DNA of 21,212 nucleotides from VHBM01 sp052386635 (GCA_052386635.1 JBQTJY010000142.1:1-21212), one strand, 5' to 3'. Positions 6,195 through 13,770 are shown, counted from the first letter of the stretch. Numbers and translations are program-made. The notes: a model not told the origin generated them from the letters alone.

Positions 6195-7946
6195 TCAGAC
6201 TCGTGAAACTAAATAGACTGAGTAGGACTGGTTTGTGCCAGTCGGGTTGACATTCATATTTTTAAAACTATACTTTGATGTGGATTTGACATTTTCATAT
6301 ACATCGCTGCCAATCACCAAAGTGTCCGGAAGTGCAAATCGGTTAATTTTGGCACATCGATTCACAGTAGAGCCAAAAATGTCCTTAACAGATGATGTGC
6401 TAACCTGAGCCAAACTAACTGTACCATAAGTCATGCTAACCCTGTATGCAATGGCTGGCAAGTGTTCCTTTTGTAGATTTGTACTTATTTTTTCATTTGA
6501 ATCACATATTGTCAGGCAGCATTCTATTGCATTTAGAAATAATTGTAAATTAGAGGGTTTGATTTTAGAGAAATAAAATAGTATGGCATCACCTATATTT
6601 TTTACAACAATACCATCAAACTTTTTTACAATTTCTGCTACAGAGTTTATGAAAATTCCATAAAATTTCCTAGTTTTTTCTTCATCTAATTCAGAGGCAA
6701 GCATTGTTGATTGGATGATATCAATCATGCATACACAGCAGTCTTCGTTTTGTTTTGAAAACTGCAAAAGCATGTCTTCTTGTTCTTTGATTATTTCTTC
6801 TCTAAGGTTAATTGCCATAGCAGCCTCTTGTAGCCTTTTTGCCATAGAATCAAATGAAGTTGATAGTTGACCTATCTCATCGCTTGTTTTTATGTTGGTT
6901 CTAACATCAAAGTTTCCTTTTTCAATTTCTTGTACTGCCTTTTGCAGCTTTATCAGTGGATATGAGATTGATTTTGATAGGAAAAATGTAATCACACCCA
7001 TTGCTAGTGTGATTACCAGTCCTGTCAGAAAGATCCTATCTTGAAGAATCAGTATAGGCTCTATGGTTTCTGACTCGTCAATTTCTGCAAGCAAAACAAA
7101 CCCCAAATCTTTGGCACAGTACGATGAACCAAAAATTTTGACTTCTCTATAATCTGGATAAAAATCAAGTATTTCTTTTTCTTCTTCAAAGCATTTTCTT
7201 ACAGGAGGTGTGTCAACTTTTTGATTGAATTCTGTGTTTTTTAGGAATCGGGATTCTGAGATCAGAATATAATCGCTGTTTACAACATAAACTTCACCTG
7301 ACTTTCCAAGGCCACTCCTGTTAAGCAGTACGTCATCCATTGTTTTTGTACGCATTTTAGCAATTATAACTCCAATGGGTTTTGAGCTGTGATTATCATC
7401 TTTTGCAAAAATTGGCGTCACAACAATCATTCGTTTCTGGCTTTCTGCAACAGGCTCAAAGTCTACAAAAGAATTTTCCAATCCTGAAACAAAGTATGGA
7501 TCTTGTGAAAAATCCTCACTTGAGATTTTTGCAAGTGAAAAGTATGCCTGACCTTGCCTTCCAAGTATCTTTACATCCTCAAAGCCAATTGAATATCCAA
7601 CTAGCTCCTGAAATGCCTGAACTTCGATTAGAAAGTCTCTTCTACTTTCATCAATTTTGGTCTGAAAGTTATCTTTTGAGGCATTGTTTAGCTCATCTAC
7701 TAGCACCTGAATCATTGGATCTGTTGCAATGATTTGGATTTGTTTTATCCTAGCATCAAAAAGATTTCTAAGTGAGTTGCCTCTTGTTGTTGATTCACCA
7801 AGTAACTGGTCACCTGTTTTTTGTTTTAGAACCTCGACTCCATATGTAAAGCTAAGATATGCGCTAATTCCTACTGCTACAAGCGATACAGACATTACCA
7901 AAAAAACAAGCTTTTTGCTTAGTCCAATTCTAATTTTTGGGCTCAA
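6195..7946 (-). CDS. Receptor-type class III adenylate/guanylate cyclase (Cache-HAMP-cyclase)
   Basis: This 583-residue membrane receptor would turn an extracellular signal into cyclic nucleotide. TM1 lies at ~12-34, an extracytoplasmic Cache-like sensor at ~35-300, TM2 at ~303-323, a HAMP domain at ~324-376 (ISYPLIKLQKAVQEIEKGNF, DEIGQLSTSFDSM), a coiled linker at ~376-400 and the cyclase domain at 401-583. By spacing the catalytic set is Asp409 and Asp453 (metals; MIDIIQST, KNIGDA), Lys449 and Asp522 (adenine recognition) and Asn529 in GSTVNRCAKIN. The arginine expected four residues after that Asn is Lys533. The Lys/Asp pair predicts ATP as substrate. The start is TTG at 7946 with a GAGGT Shine-Dalgarno 3 nt upstream. 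Methyl-accepting proteins share the Cache-HAMP part, but the catalytic domain settles the call. Confidence 0.88.
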   Translation of the reverse strand: MSPKIRIGLSKKLVFLVMSVSLVAVGISAYLSFTYGVEVLKQKTGDQLLGESTTRGNSLRNLFDARIKQIQIIATDPMIQVLVDELNNASKDNFQTKIDESRRDFLIEVQAFQELVGYSIGFEDVKILGRQGQAYFSLAKISSEDFSQDPYFVSGLENSFVDFEPVAESQKRMIVVTPIFAKDDNHSSKPIGVIIAKMRTKTMDDVLLNRSGLGKSGEVYVVNSDYILISESRFLKNTEFNQKVDTPPVRKCFEEEKEILDFYPDYREVKIFGSSYCAKDLGFVLLAEIDESETIEPILILQDRIFLTGLVITLAMGVITFFLSKSISYPLIKLQKAVQEIEKGNFDVRTNIKTSDEIGQLSTSFDSMAKRLQEAAMAINLREEIIKEQEDMLLQFSKQNEDCCVCMIDIIQSTMLASELDEEKTRKFYGIFINSVAEIVKKFDGIVVKNIGDAILFYFSKIKPSNLQLFLNAIECCLTICDSNEKISTNLQKEHLPAIAYRVSMTYGTVSLAQVSTSSVKDIFGSTVNRCAKINRFALPDTLVIGSDVYENVKSTSKYSFKNMNVNPTGTNQSYSVYLVSRV

Positions 7947-7949
7947 TTT

Positions 7950-7954
7950 ACCTC
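7950..7954 (-). promoter_or_regulatory. Shine-Dalgarno site that fixes the cyclase TTG start
   Basis: GAGGT on the minus strand lies 3 nt upstream of the TTG at 7946-7944 and complements the 3' end of archaeal 16S rRNA. The short spacing is slightly tight. A three-codon ATG-AGG-TAA mini-frame overlaps it. Confidence 0.45.
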
Positions 7955-8091
7955 ATTTTATAAGATATCATAATTAATTTGTAAATCAAATACAGGCAAT
8001 GCGCGATTCATGTTTTATCGCAATTATAAATCGCTTTAATAGGCTATATTGATTCTCGGCTTTGATATTCAGTGATGGAAATTCACTTGTG

Positions 8092-8099
8092 TATTATTA
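8092..8099 (+). promoter_or_regulatory. TATA-like box of the Met/Gln-rich protein gene
   Basis: TATTATTA is centred about 27 bp upstream of the ATG at 8123, which is consistent with a leaderless mRNA. Confidence 0.4.
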
Positions 8100-8122
8100 A
8101 TTACAAAAAATAATCCAAAAAC

Positions 8123-8428
8123 ATGGTTAAGCAATCTGTTTTGATTGGCATTGTAATAGGTGCTTTTGTCGCAGGCATTGGCATAGGGTATGGAATAGCT
8201 CAGCCAAATCAGCCTAACTTTATGCCTATGACCACTCAACAAATGCAGCAAATGATGAATAACCCAGATACAATGGCTAACTGGATGAATTCCATGATGA
8301 ATGATCCTCAGCTACGCCAACAAATGTATGATATGATGCTACAAAATTCGCAATTTATGCAAGGCATGATGAATAACCAACAGTTTCAACAACAATGGAT
8401 GATGCCAATGATGGGACAGACCCCTTAA
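8123..8428 (+). CDS. Met/Gln-rich membrane-anchored small protein, possible copper-binding protein
   Basis: I do not recognise a named family. The 101-residue product starts with a strong membrane segment or uncleaved signal (residues ~5-25, LIGIVIGAFVAGIGIGYGIA). The rest is low-complexity, with 20 Met and 19 Gln in the whole protein, many as M-M or Q-Q pairs spaced 3-5 residues apart (QQMQQMMNNP, MNSMMND, MMLQ, QGMMNN, WMMPMMG). It has no Cys and no His. With type II topology the tail would face outward. Clustered methionines of this kind bind Cu(I) in bacterial and archaeal copper proteins, and ammonia-oxidising archaea depend heavily on copper enzymes, so periplasmic copper handling is a fair hypothesis but not shown by the sequence. 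A T6 run follows the stop. Confidence 0.72.
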   Translation: MVKQSVLIGIVIGAFVAGIGIGYGIAQPNQPNFMPMTTQQMQQMMNNPDTMANWMNSMMNDPQLRQQMYDMMLQNSQFMQGMMNNQQFQQQWMMPMMGQTP

Positions 8429-8442
8429 AGCAGAAAATCATT

Positions 8443-8448
8443 TTTTGA
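8443..8448 (+). terminator. T-run terminator after the Met/Gln-rich gene
   Basis: A T6 run lies about 15 nt after the stop codon and ahead of the next promoter. Archaeal intrinsic termination mainly needs such a run. The evidence is weak because the region is A/T-rich. Confidence 0.3.
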
Positions 8449-8488
8449 GATATATGTAGGTGCACTGCATTGCAATGAAGTCCAACTC

Positions 8489-8496
8489 ATTATATC
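8489..8496 (+). promoter_or_regulatory. TATA box of the winged-helix regulator gene
   Basis: ATTATATC (within CATTATATCA) is centred about 27 bp upstream of the ATG at 8519. It is one of the clearest TATA elements in the window and implies a leaderless transcript. Confidence 0.5.
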
Positions 8497-8518
8497 AAAA
8501 CGAATCTAATACTGTACA

Positions 8519-8860
8519 ATGCAAACATTACTCGAAGGGAGAAAAATAGAGGAAGACGATCGAAAAGAAGCAATTCTTGAAATGATCTCTGACAAGTATT
8601 GTCGCGAAATTCTAGAGGCAACAATGGACAAACCAAAATCTGCCATGGAGATAAGCGCAGAGCGAAAAATCCCAATAAGTACTGTCTATAGAAGACTGCA
8701 AAGCCTTCATGACAACAAATTACTTGGGATATCAGGTACAATTAGCGCCGATGGAAAAAAATACTTTTTGTACAAAAGCAAAGCAAAGTCCATTTTAACT
8801 TCATTTGATTCCGGTACAATCGAAATCCAAATTGTGCCTAACACATTGATAGAAAGTTAG
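8519..8860 (+). CDS. ArsR-like winged-helix transcriptional regulator
   Basis: This 113-residue protein is one winged helix-turn-helix domain. Residues ~14-36 form the first helix (RKEAILEMISDKYCREILEA). Residues ~40-65 give the HTH (SAMEISAERKIPISTVYRRL), and ~66-86 give the wing (LLGISGTISADGKKYFLYKS). The layout resembles archaeal ArsR/Lrs14-type repressors. The effector is unknown. Cys28 is the only cysteine, so metal sensing through paired cysteines is unlikely. It lies about 50 nt upstream of the four-CBS protein/phosphoribosyltransferase pair and may control it or itself (inference). The gene is leaderless by its TATA position. Confidence 0.8.
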   Translation: MQTLLEGRKIEEDDRKEAILEMISDKYCREILEATMDKPKSAMEISAERKIPISTVYRRLQSLHDNKLLGISGTISADGKKYFLYKSKAKSILTSFDSGTIEIQIVPNTLIES

Positions 8861-8896
8861 GTCATGTTTTTCTTTAAAATCAGATTTGAGAATAAT

Positions 8897-8903
8897 GAAG
8901 GTG
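8897..8903 (+). promoter_or_regulatory. Shine-Dalgarno site that selects the start of the four-CBS gene
   Basis: GAAGGTG ends 6 nt before the ATG at 8910 and matches the anti-SD through GGTG. It favours 8910 over the in-frame ATG at 8895 and TTG at 8886. Confidence 0.5.
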
Positions 8904-8909
8904 CTTAAA

Positions 8910-9788
8910 ATGACTTTAGAAGTTAAAAAACTTATGAAAGTTCAAAAATTCCAGTCGCCAGTGGTTACTGTCAGTCCACATGTGTCAATTCACGATACGT
9001 TTGTCAAAATGCAGCATGGTTTTATAAAACGAATTGTAATTGTTGATGATAATAGGCCTGTTGGCATTGTAACTGAACGAGATATCAGTAGGTTTTTGGA
9101 AAATGACAAAACTGTTAGAGCACTAGATGAAATTCCGATTAGTCATGTAATGCGAAAAAATCCAATTAGCATAGCAGATGGGTTTGAGGATCACTTTGAG
9201 CAATGCACTACAAGAATGGTCACGTTCAAAATAGGTTCGATTGTAATGGTTGATTCTGACGGAAAACTGGTGGGCATTGTAACAAAAACTGACATTACAA
9301 AAGCATTTTCTGTAATTTTTGGTGGAAAATGTAGAGTCAAAGACTACATGAGTGAAAAAGTAATCACCTGTAGAGAATCTGACACACTAAGATATGCGTT
9401 AAACATGATAAATGCAAACAACATTTCAAGACTTGTCGTTACAGACAACAATGGTAATCCAACAGGAATCATAACTACAAACACATTTCTAACTCACAGT
9501 AGCTACTTTACAAACGGAAAAACACGAACACGTGACTATTTACTTCCTACAAAAAATGAATCTCAATTATGCGTCAGAGATTTGATACAAAAGGAACTAG
9601 TAACGGTTAACCCTGAAGAGGATCTTTCTACTGCTGCACATCTTATGATAAAAAATGAAATCAGTGGAATTCCAGTTGTTAATAATGAAAAGCTTGTTGG
9701 GGTAATTACAAAGTTTGATGTTGTTAAAGCATTTGCTGATGCTGGAATCAATGAAAGCCTTAAGGTAAAATACAAAAACATCTACTAA
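8910..9788 (+). CDS. Four-CBS-domain protein, putative adenylate-sensing regulator
   Basis: The 292-residue protein is two tandem CBS pairs (Bateman modules): CBS1 ~15-62, CBS2 ~78-132, CBS3 ~144-194 and CBS4 ~223-275. CBS units bind AMP, ATP, SAM or similar nucleotides. The ribose/phosphate-binding ending of each unit is visible as GIVTERDIS, GIVTKTDIT and GVITKFDVV. In CBS3 it is GIITTNTFL, so the acidic residue is lost and that site is probably degenerate. A ~30-residue insert containing LLPTKN separates CBS3 and CBS4, as in the paralogue at 13771-14631. No enzymatic domain is attached, so it should act by binding a partner. The phosphoribosyltransferase gene follows after 7 nt, indicating one operon. 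Earlier in-frame starts at 8895 and 8886 are possible but lack a ribosome binding site. Confidence 0.9.
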   Translation: MTLEVKKLMKVQKFQSPVVTVSPHVSIHDTFVKMQHGFIKRIVIVDDNRPVGIVTERDISRFLENDKTVRALDEIPISHVMRKNPISIADGFEDHFEQCTTRMVTFKIGSIVMVDSDGKLVGIVTKTDITKAFSVIFGGKCRVKDYMSEKVITCRESDTLRYALNMINANNISRLVVTDNNGNPTGIITTNTFLTHSSYFTNGKTRTRDYLLPTKNESQLCVRDLIQKELVTVNPEEDLSTAAHLMIKNEISGIPVVNNEKLVGVITKFDVVKAFADAGINESLKVKYKNIY

Positions 9789-9795
9789 TTCTGTA

Positions 9796-10431
9796 ATGTT
9801 CTCTAATAGAACTGATGCAGGAAAACAATTAGCTAAAAAACTAGAGTTTGTAAAAGATGAAAACCCAATTATTCTTGCTATTCCAAGAGGCGGAGTTGTA
9901 GTTGCAGATGCTGTGGCTTCTGATCTTGGTTGTAAATTAGACATAGTTGTTCCACGAAAAATCGGTGCTCCTCATAATCCTGAGCTTGCGATTGGAGCAG
10001 TATTACATGATGGAAGCTATTTTCCAAATAGCGAAGTTGTAAGAATGCTACAGATTCCTCAAAGCTACATTGATTCAGAAGTAGGTGAACAAATGAAAGA
10101 GATTAAGCGTAGACTAATCATCTATCGCGGCTCAGTGGATTATGAATTAGAAGGGAAAACGATTGTTTTAGTAGATGATGGCTTGGCAACAGGAGCTACC
10201 ATGATGGTTGCTGTCCTTTGGGTAAAAAAACAAAAGCCAAAAAGCATCATAGTTGCAGCTCCTGTAGGCTCCAGAGAGACCATACAAAAACTAGCAGGGA
10301 TAGTAAACGAAGTAGTTGTGTTGTCTAAGCCTGCTTTTTTCAATGCAGTTGGTCAATTCTATGAAAATTTTGATCAAGTAGAAGATAGCGAAGTGAAAGA
10401 AATTATGAAGAAAAATTTCTATGGCGTCTAA
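9796..10431 (+). CDS. Phosphoribosyltransferase-domain protein
   Basis: This 211-residue type I PRTase-fold protein has a PRGG substrate loop at residues 30-33 (LAIPRGGVVVADAVA) and a complete 13-residue PRPP loop at 124-136 (VLVDDGLATGATM). A VPRKIGAPHNPELAIGAV segment between them is typical of the stand-alone or hydrolase-fused PRTases often annotated as 'predicted phosphoribosyltransferase'. The substrate base is not known for this group, so naming a purine or pyrimidine would be a guess. It starts 7 nt after the four-CBS protein, which hints that a nucleotide-sensing protein and a nucleotide-salvage type enzyme work together. A different PRTase gene in the window (5750-6154) is frameshifted. 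Confidence 0.88.
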   Translation: MFSNRTDAGKQLAKKLEFVKDENPIILAIPRGGVVVADAVASDLGCKLDIVVPRKIGAPHNPELAIGAVLHDGSYFPNSEVVRMLQIPQSYIDSEVGEQMKEIKRRLIIYRGSVDYELEGKTIVLVDDGLATGATMMVAVLWVKKQKPKSIIVAAPVGSRETIQKLAGIVNEVVVLSKPAFFNAVGQFYENFDQVEDSEVKEIMKKNFYGV

Positions 10432-10458
10432 TTATCAGATTTGATTTCTAACATATCA

Positions 10459-10467
10459 CATAATATG
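10459..10467 (+). promoter_or_regulatory. TATA-like box of the permease gene
   Basis: A CATAATATG-like element is centred about 27 bp upstream of the ATG at 10491, which is consistent with a leaderless start. Confidence 0.35.
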
Positions 10468-10490
10468 AAATTAATTTTTACGGAAAATTA

Positions 10491-11783
10491 ATGATTGAAC
10501 TAAAGCGCCACATAGGACTTTTTCAGCTGACTATGTATGGGGTTGGCCTCATATTTGGTGCGGGGATATACGTTCTCATAGGCGAGGCAACAGGCCTTGC
10601 AGGAAATATTGTCTGGCTGTCGTTTGTCATTAGTGCAATAGTAGCTGTATTTTCTGGGCTAAGCTATGCAGAGCTTAGCTCAATGTTTCCAAGAGCTGCT
10701 GCTGAATATGTTTTTGTAAAATCTGCGTTTAGAAATAATTTTATCGCCTTTTTAGTTGGATGGCTTTCTGCTATTACCTCAATTATCACCGCAGCTACAG
10801 TTGCACTTGGTTTTGGTGGCTATCTTGGGCAGTTTGTAGATATACCAATAACACTTGCTGCCATTTTGCTTGTGATTGGTCTTTCAATAGTTAATTTTAT
10901 TGGGATTAGGGAATCTGCGTGGACAAATACCATCTTTACAATAATTGAAGCATCTGGCATTGTTCTGATTATTTTTATTGGATTTGCATTTGTTGAGGCA
11001 AAACATGTAGACTATTTTGATGCGCCATTTGGGTTTTCTGGCATAATTCTTGCGTTTGTTTTGATCTTTTTTGCATTCATTGGTTTTGAAGACATGGCAA
11101 ATGTTGCAGAGGAGGTGAAAAATCCAAAAAAAACTCTGCCACGGGCAATTCTACTTGCAATTGCAATAACCTGTACAATGTATATTCTTGTTTCTTTTGC
11201 CTCTTTGAGGTTACTTGATTGGCATGAGCTTGGTGAATCTGGTGCTCCCCTTGCCGCAATAGCAAACAAGGCGCTGGGGCCTAGTGGACAAATAATATTA
11301 TCATCAATCGCTCTTTTTGCTACAGCAAATACGGTTTTGATAACGCTTGTTGCAGGAGCTAGAATACTTTTTGGTCTTGCTACACACAAGTCTTTACCCC
11401 TGTTTTTGAGTCTTGTTCATTCTAAAACAAAGACACCGTGGATTGCAGTAGTTGGAATAATGTTTGCTGCAATTGGTTTTGCATTTATTGGTGATATAGT
11501 ACTAGTTGCAAACATTGTAGTTTTTTCAGTTGTGATTACATTTGCGATGGTAAATTTATCAGTCATTGTGTTACGATATGTTGAACCAAACATAGAAAGA
11601 CCATTTAAATCGCCATTAAACATGGGTAGGTTTCCTGTGCTTGCGTTTTTTGGTCTACTGTCATCAATTTACATGGGTTTACAATTTAAGATTCCAGTAA
11701 TTGGTGTTGGAATTGGGATAATTGCTTCTGGCGCATTATTTTATTTTATTTATAACAAAAACATCAAAAAATTGCAAATCTAA
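10491..11783 (+). CDS. APC-superfamily amino acid/amine permease
   Basis: This 430-residue integral membrane transporter has about 12 hydrophobic segments across its length. The signature of APC transporters is at residues ~17-31 (YGVGLIFGAGIYVLIGEATG): a G-x-G-I-Y unwound helix 1 that contacts the substrate. The next strong match is GLSYAELSSMFPRAAAEYVF at ~58-77. FEDMANVAEEVKNPKKTLPRA near ~200-220 is the conserved loop before helix 7. The substrate is probably an amino acid or amine taken up with a proton, but specificity cannot be read from sequence. It follows the PRTase by 59 nt and appears to have its own promoter. Confidence 0.92.
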   Translation: MIELKRHIGLFQLTMYGVGLIFGAGIYVLIGEATGLAGNIVWLSFVISAIVAVFSGLSYAELSSMFPRAAAEYVFVKSAFRNNFIAFLVGWLSAITSIITAATVALGFGGYLGQFVDIPITLAAILLVIGLSIVNFIGIRESAWTNTIFTIIEASGIVLIIFIGFAFVEAKHVDYFDAPFGFSGIILAFVLIFFAFIGFEDMANVAEEVKNPKKTLPRAILLAIAITCTMYILVSFASLRLLDWHELGESGAPLAAIANKALGPSGQIILSSIALFATANTVLITLVAGARILFGLATHKSLPLFLSLVHSKTKTPWIAVVGIMFAAIGFAFIGDIVLVANIVVFSVVITFAMVNLSVIVLRYVEPNIERPFKSPLNMGRFPVLAFFGLLSSIYMGLQFKIPVIGVGIGIIASGALFYFIYNKNIKKLQI

Positions 11784-11889
11784 ATTTGTAATGTGATTAA
11801 TACTATAACTACTCATTATTCAATGAAAAATAACGTGTTTCTAGTCAAGTTTAAGTGTGAAAAACGAAAACTCGTGAGTGTAAAATTAA

Positions 11890-12462
11890 ATGAAACGAAA
11901 ACCGCATCCTCCAGAAAAAGAGTCTACGCGTAGCATAACCTATAGACTTCCAGCCTATGTCGTAGATGAGCTTGAAACAGAAGCCATGCAAAAAAACATC
12001 TCGCAAAATGTCCTAGTAAAGCAGATTCTTGAAAAATTTGTAAATTGGGACAGGTTTGCAGATAAAATTGGGATTATTCCTATACCAAAAGAAATTTTGA
12101 ATTCCCTTGGTGAAAGCATGGAAGGAGAACATATCAATCAGATAATTGATGCGTTAATACCGACAATCAAAGATGCAGTCATGTTTATCAAAGGAAAGTA
12201 TGATCTGAAAAGATGTATTGAGACATTAGAAGACTATATGCGAGTATCTGGCATGCTATCAGATCATAGAATTGATGGAGACGTTCATCATTTTATTATT
12301 CAACACGATCTTGGAATGAAATGGTCACTTTTTACAGAGCAGTTATTAAAAGAGATTTTCCATTCATTCTTGCCAGAAAAGGCTTTGAAGTGCCAGACAA
12401 CGGACAGCACAGTTATTGCATCAATCTCGCTTGGTTCTGATTTTTCAGAACATGATTATTAA
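11890..12462 (+). CDS. Ribbon-helix-helix-like N-terminal domain protein, 190 aa
   Basis: Residues ~14-53 read STRSITYRLPAYVVDELETE then a second helix (ISQNVLVKQILEKFVNW), the strand-helix-helix order of CopG/Arc-type DNA-binding domains. The following ~130 residues are mixed helix and strand (GIIPIPKEILNSLGESMEGE, DLKRCIETLEDYMRVSG, FIIQHDLGMKWSLFTEQLLK) with no family I can name. They could be a ligand-binding or oligomerisation domain. It is most likely a transcriptional regulator. The ATG at 11890 is preceded by an in-frame TAA. A clear T7 run follows the gene before the convergent CBS-HPF gene. Confidence 0.72.
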   Translation: MKRKPHPPEKESTRSITYRLPAYVVDELETEAMQKNISQNVLVKQILEKFVNWDRFADKIGIIPIPKEILNSLGESMEGEHINQIIDALIPTIKDAVMFIKGKYDLKRCIETLEDYMRVSGMLSDHRIDGDVHHFIIQHDLGMKWSLFTEQLLKEIFHSFLPEKALKCQTTDSTVIASISLGSDFSEHDY

Positions 12463-12473
12463 TAACAATAGAA

Positions 12474-12480
12474 TTTTTTT
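12474..12480 (+). terminator. T7 terminator after the ribbon-helix-helix gene
   Basis: A T7 run lies 12 nt after the stop codon, in the 19-bp gap between convergent genes. This is the position expected for an archaeal intrinsic terminator. Confidence 0.5.
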
Positions 12481-12481
12481 G

Positions 12482-13666
12482 TCATAGTGGAGTTATTGGT
12501 AACTTGCTTTTTCTTATAGTTGGTTTGAAGCGTCGTTTTGCACGTCTTGAAAGATTTCTCAAGAATCGCTGATTCAGATAATCAAAAACCTGACTTAGAT
12601 CCCATCCACTTTCACTGTGCGTGTATATTTTGTACGGTGTTGTTACGCGAATGGATACCTCATGAAGTTGTTTGCCTCCTGGTGTGTGTTGTCTTTTGAT
12701 TGTGGCGCGAGCTTCGACAATATCACCATAAACTTTTTGTATTCGCTTTAGTGTGTTTGTAAACTTTGATATGACGATATCAGCGTTTGATGCATCATCT
12801 GGTAATCCTACGATGTAAAATGGAATTTGGCTCTCTATTTTTGCAGCAAGAAGACTAAGGATATCACGATATGTGATTATATCATGTAGTATTTCCCAGA
12901 CAGATACAAGACTACACGTAGTATTTGTCTTGATCATACCGTCTATTATGGAATTCAGATCATCCTTTGGGCTACATTGTAGTATTCTAGTGCTACCAAT
13001 GTTTCCAATTGATGATTCTTGTCGGCGAATCTTATCCATTCCAATTAATTTTTTACCTAATCGTTCTCGTGGAATTATTGTTTGGAGTACATGAAATGAT
13101 GTTAGGACCTGTTTTACCGATCCTTTGTTTAGAATTGGGATATGATCAATTCGTTTTGTTGTCATTATTCTTCGTGCAGAGCCAAGCGAATCAGTTGAGT
13201 TGAGTGTTATTGGGTTTTGTGTAAAGATCATGTTTGCCTTTATCCATTTGTTGTCTTTTGACAAAAGCAGCTCAAGAATGTCTTTTGCGTTAACTTGTCC
13301 GATTATTTGATTGTCCTGTACTATAGGTACTGATCTTATACGGTGATGTGCCATTATGTTTGATGCCTTGTTTACTGTATCGGTTGGTTTTAGGAAAGGA
13401 ACTGCGTAAAGATATGGTCTAATTATAGTATCTGATATATTTGATGCTGAAAGAAGTGCTCTTACGTTTGTAGAATAAACAGAATTTCCCTCTAGACAAA
13501 AAACATCATACACATCAGAGTTTGAAATTTGCTTTATTACATCAGATACTGTACTTGATGGGTGTACAATTGCTGGCTTTTCTGGTAAAGGTAATTTTGA
13601 ATGGTAAATGTCCTTAAAATGTTCATAAATTGTATCTGCTAGCATGATTTTATCACTAAAGACCAA
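12482..13666 (-). CDS. CBS-domain protein fused to a C-terminal HPF/RaiA-like (S30AE) ribosome hibernation domain
   Basis: Residues ~25-275 of this 394-residue protein contain four CBS-like units of uneven quality. The clearest are ~84-133 (DTVNKASNIMAHHRIRSVPI, IIGQVNAKDIL) and ~147-195 (SLGSARRIMTTKRIDHIPIL). Residues ~281-381 match the β-α-β-β-β-α order of bacterial HPF: IPFYIVGLP, a helix ISKFTNTLKRIQKVYGD, VEARATIKRQ, HEVSIRVTTPYKIYTHSESG, then WDLSQVFDYLNQRFLRNLSR and a basic tail. HPF binds the decoding centre of the small ribosomal subunit in starved cells. A nucleotide-sensing CBS module would let energy state control that binding (inference). The start is TTG at 13666 with a TATA-like TTTATTTTAA 16-26 bp upstream. 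The ATG at 13645 is an alternative. The HPF assignment is by eye. Confidence 0.8.
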   Translation of the reverse strand: MVFSDKIMLADTIYEHFKDIYHSKLPLPEKPAIVHPSSTVSDVIKQISNSDVYDVFCLEGNSVYSTNVRALLSASNISDTIIRPYLYAVPFLKPTDTVNKASNIMAHHRIRSVPIVQDNQIIGQVNAKDILELLLSKDNKWIKANMIFTQNPITLNSTDSLGSARRIMTTKRIDHIPILNKGSVKQVLTSFHVLQTIIPRERLGKKLIGMDKIRRQESSIGNIGSTRILQCSPKDDLNSIIDGMIKTNTTCSLVSVWEILHDIITYRDILSLLAAKIESQIPFYIVGLPDDASNADIVISKFTNTLKRIQKVYGDIVEARATIKRQHTPGGKQLHEVSIRVTTPYKIYTHSESGWDLSQVFDYLNQRFLRNLSRRAKRRFKPTIRKSKLPITPL

Positions 13667-13681
13667 TTTGACAGTTTTGAA

Positions 13682-13692
13682 TTAAAATAAAC
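13682..13692 (-). promoter_or_regulatory. TATA-like box of the CBS-HPF gene
   Basis: Minus-strand TTTATTTTAA lies about 22 bp upstream of the TTG start, which implies a leaderless transcript from a non-ATG codon. Confidence 0.4.
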
Positions 13693-13734
13693 CCTAGATT
13701 TTCACGACTGATATTCAATTATGGTATTCTTATC

Positions 13735-13749
13735 ACACTTATTTAGTGT
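13735..13749 (+). promoter_or_regulatory. Perfect inverted repeat enclosing the TATA box of the second four-CBS gene
   Basis: ACACT-TATTT-AGTGT is a 5-bp perfect inverted repeat around an A/T core. The core (TTATTTAG, 13739-13746) is centred 28 bp upstream of the TTG at 13771, the TATA position for a leaderless start. A wider imperfect arm pair CACTT/AAGTG (13736-13740 and 13753-13757) overlaps it. This would be a natural repressor operator, but short repeats in A/T-rich DNA also arise by chance. Confidence 0.4.
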
Positions 13750-13770
13750 CTAAAGTGGACAGATAATTCG

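Noticed and set aside
9597..9944. 115-codon minus-strand frame across the CBS/PRTase junction
   Set aside because: It is antisense to two well-supported genes, and the product is Ser/Phe-rich and unlike any domain.
11012..11389. 125-codon minus-strand frame inside the permease
   Set aside because: It is antisense to membrane segments of the APC permease and has no family resemblance.
11823..11933. 36-codon frame upstream of and overlapping the ribbon-helix-helix gene
   Set aside because: It overlaps the start of the real gene in another frame, has no promoter at the right distance and no protein-like pattern.
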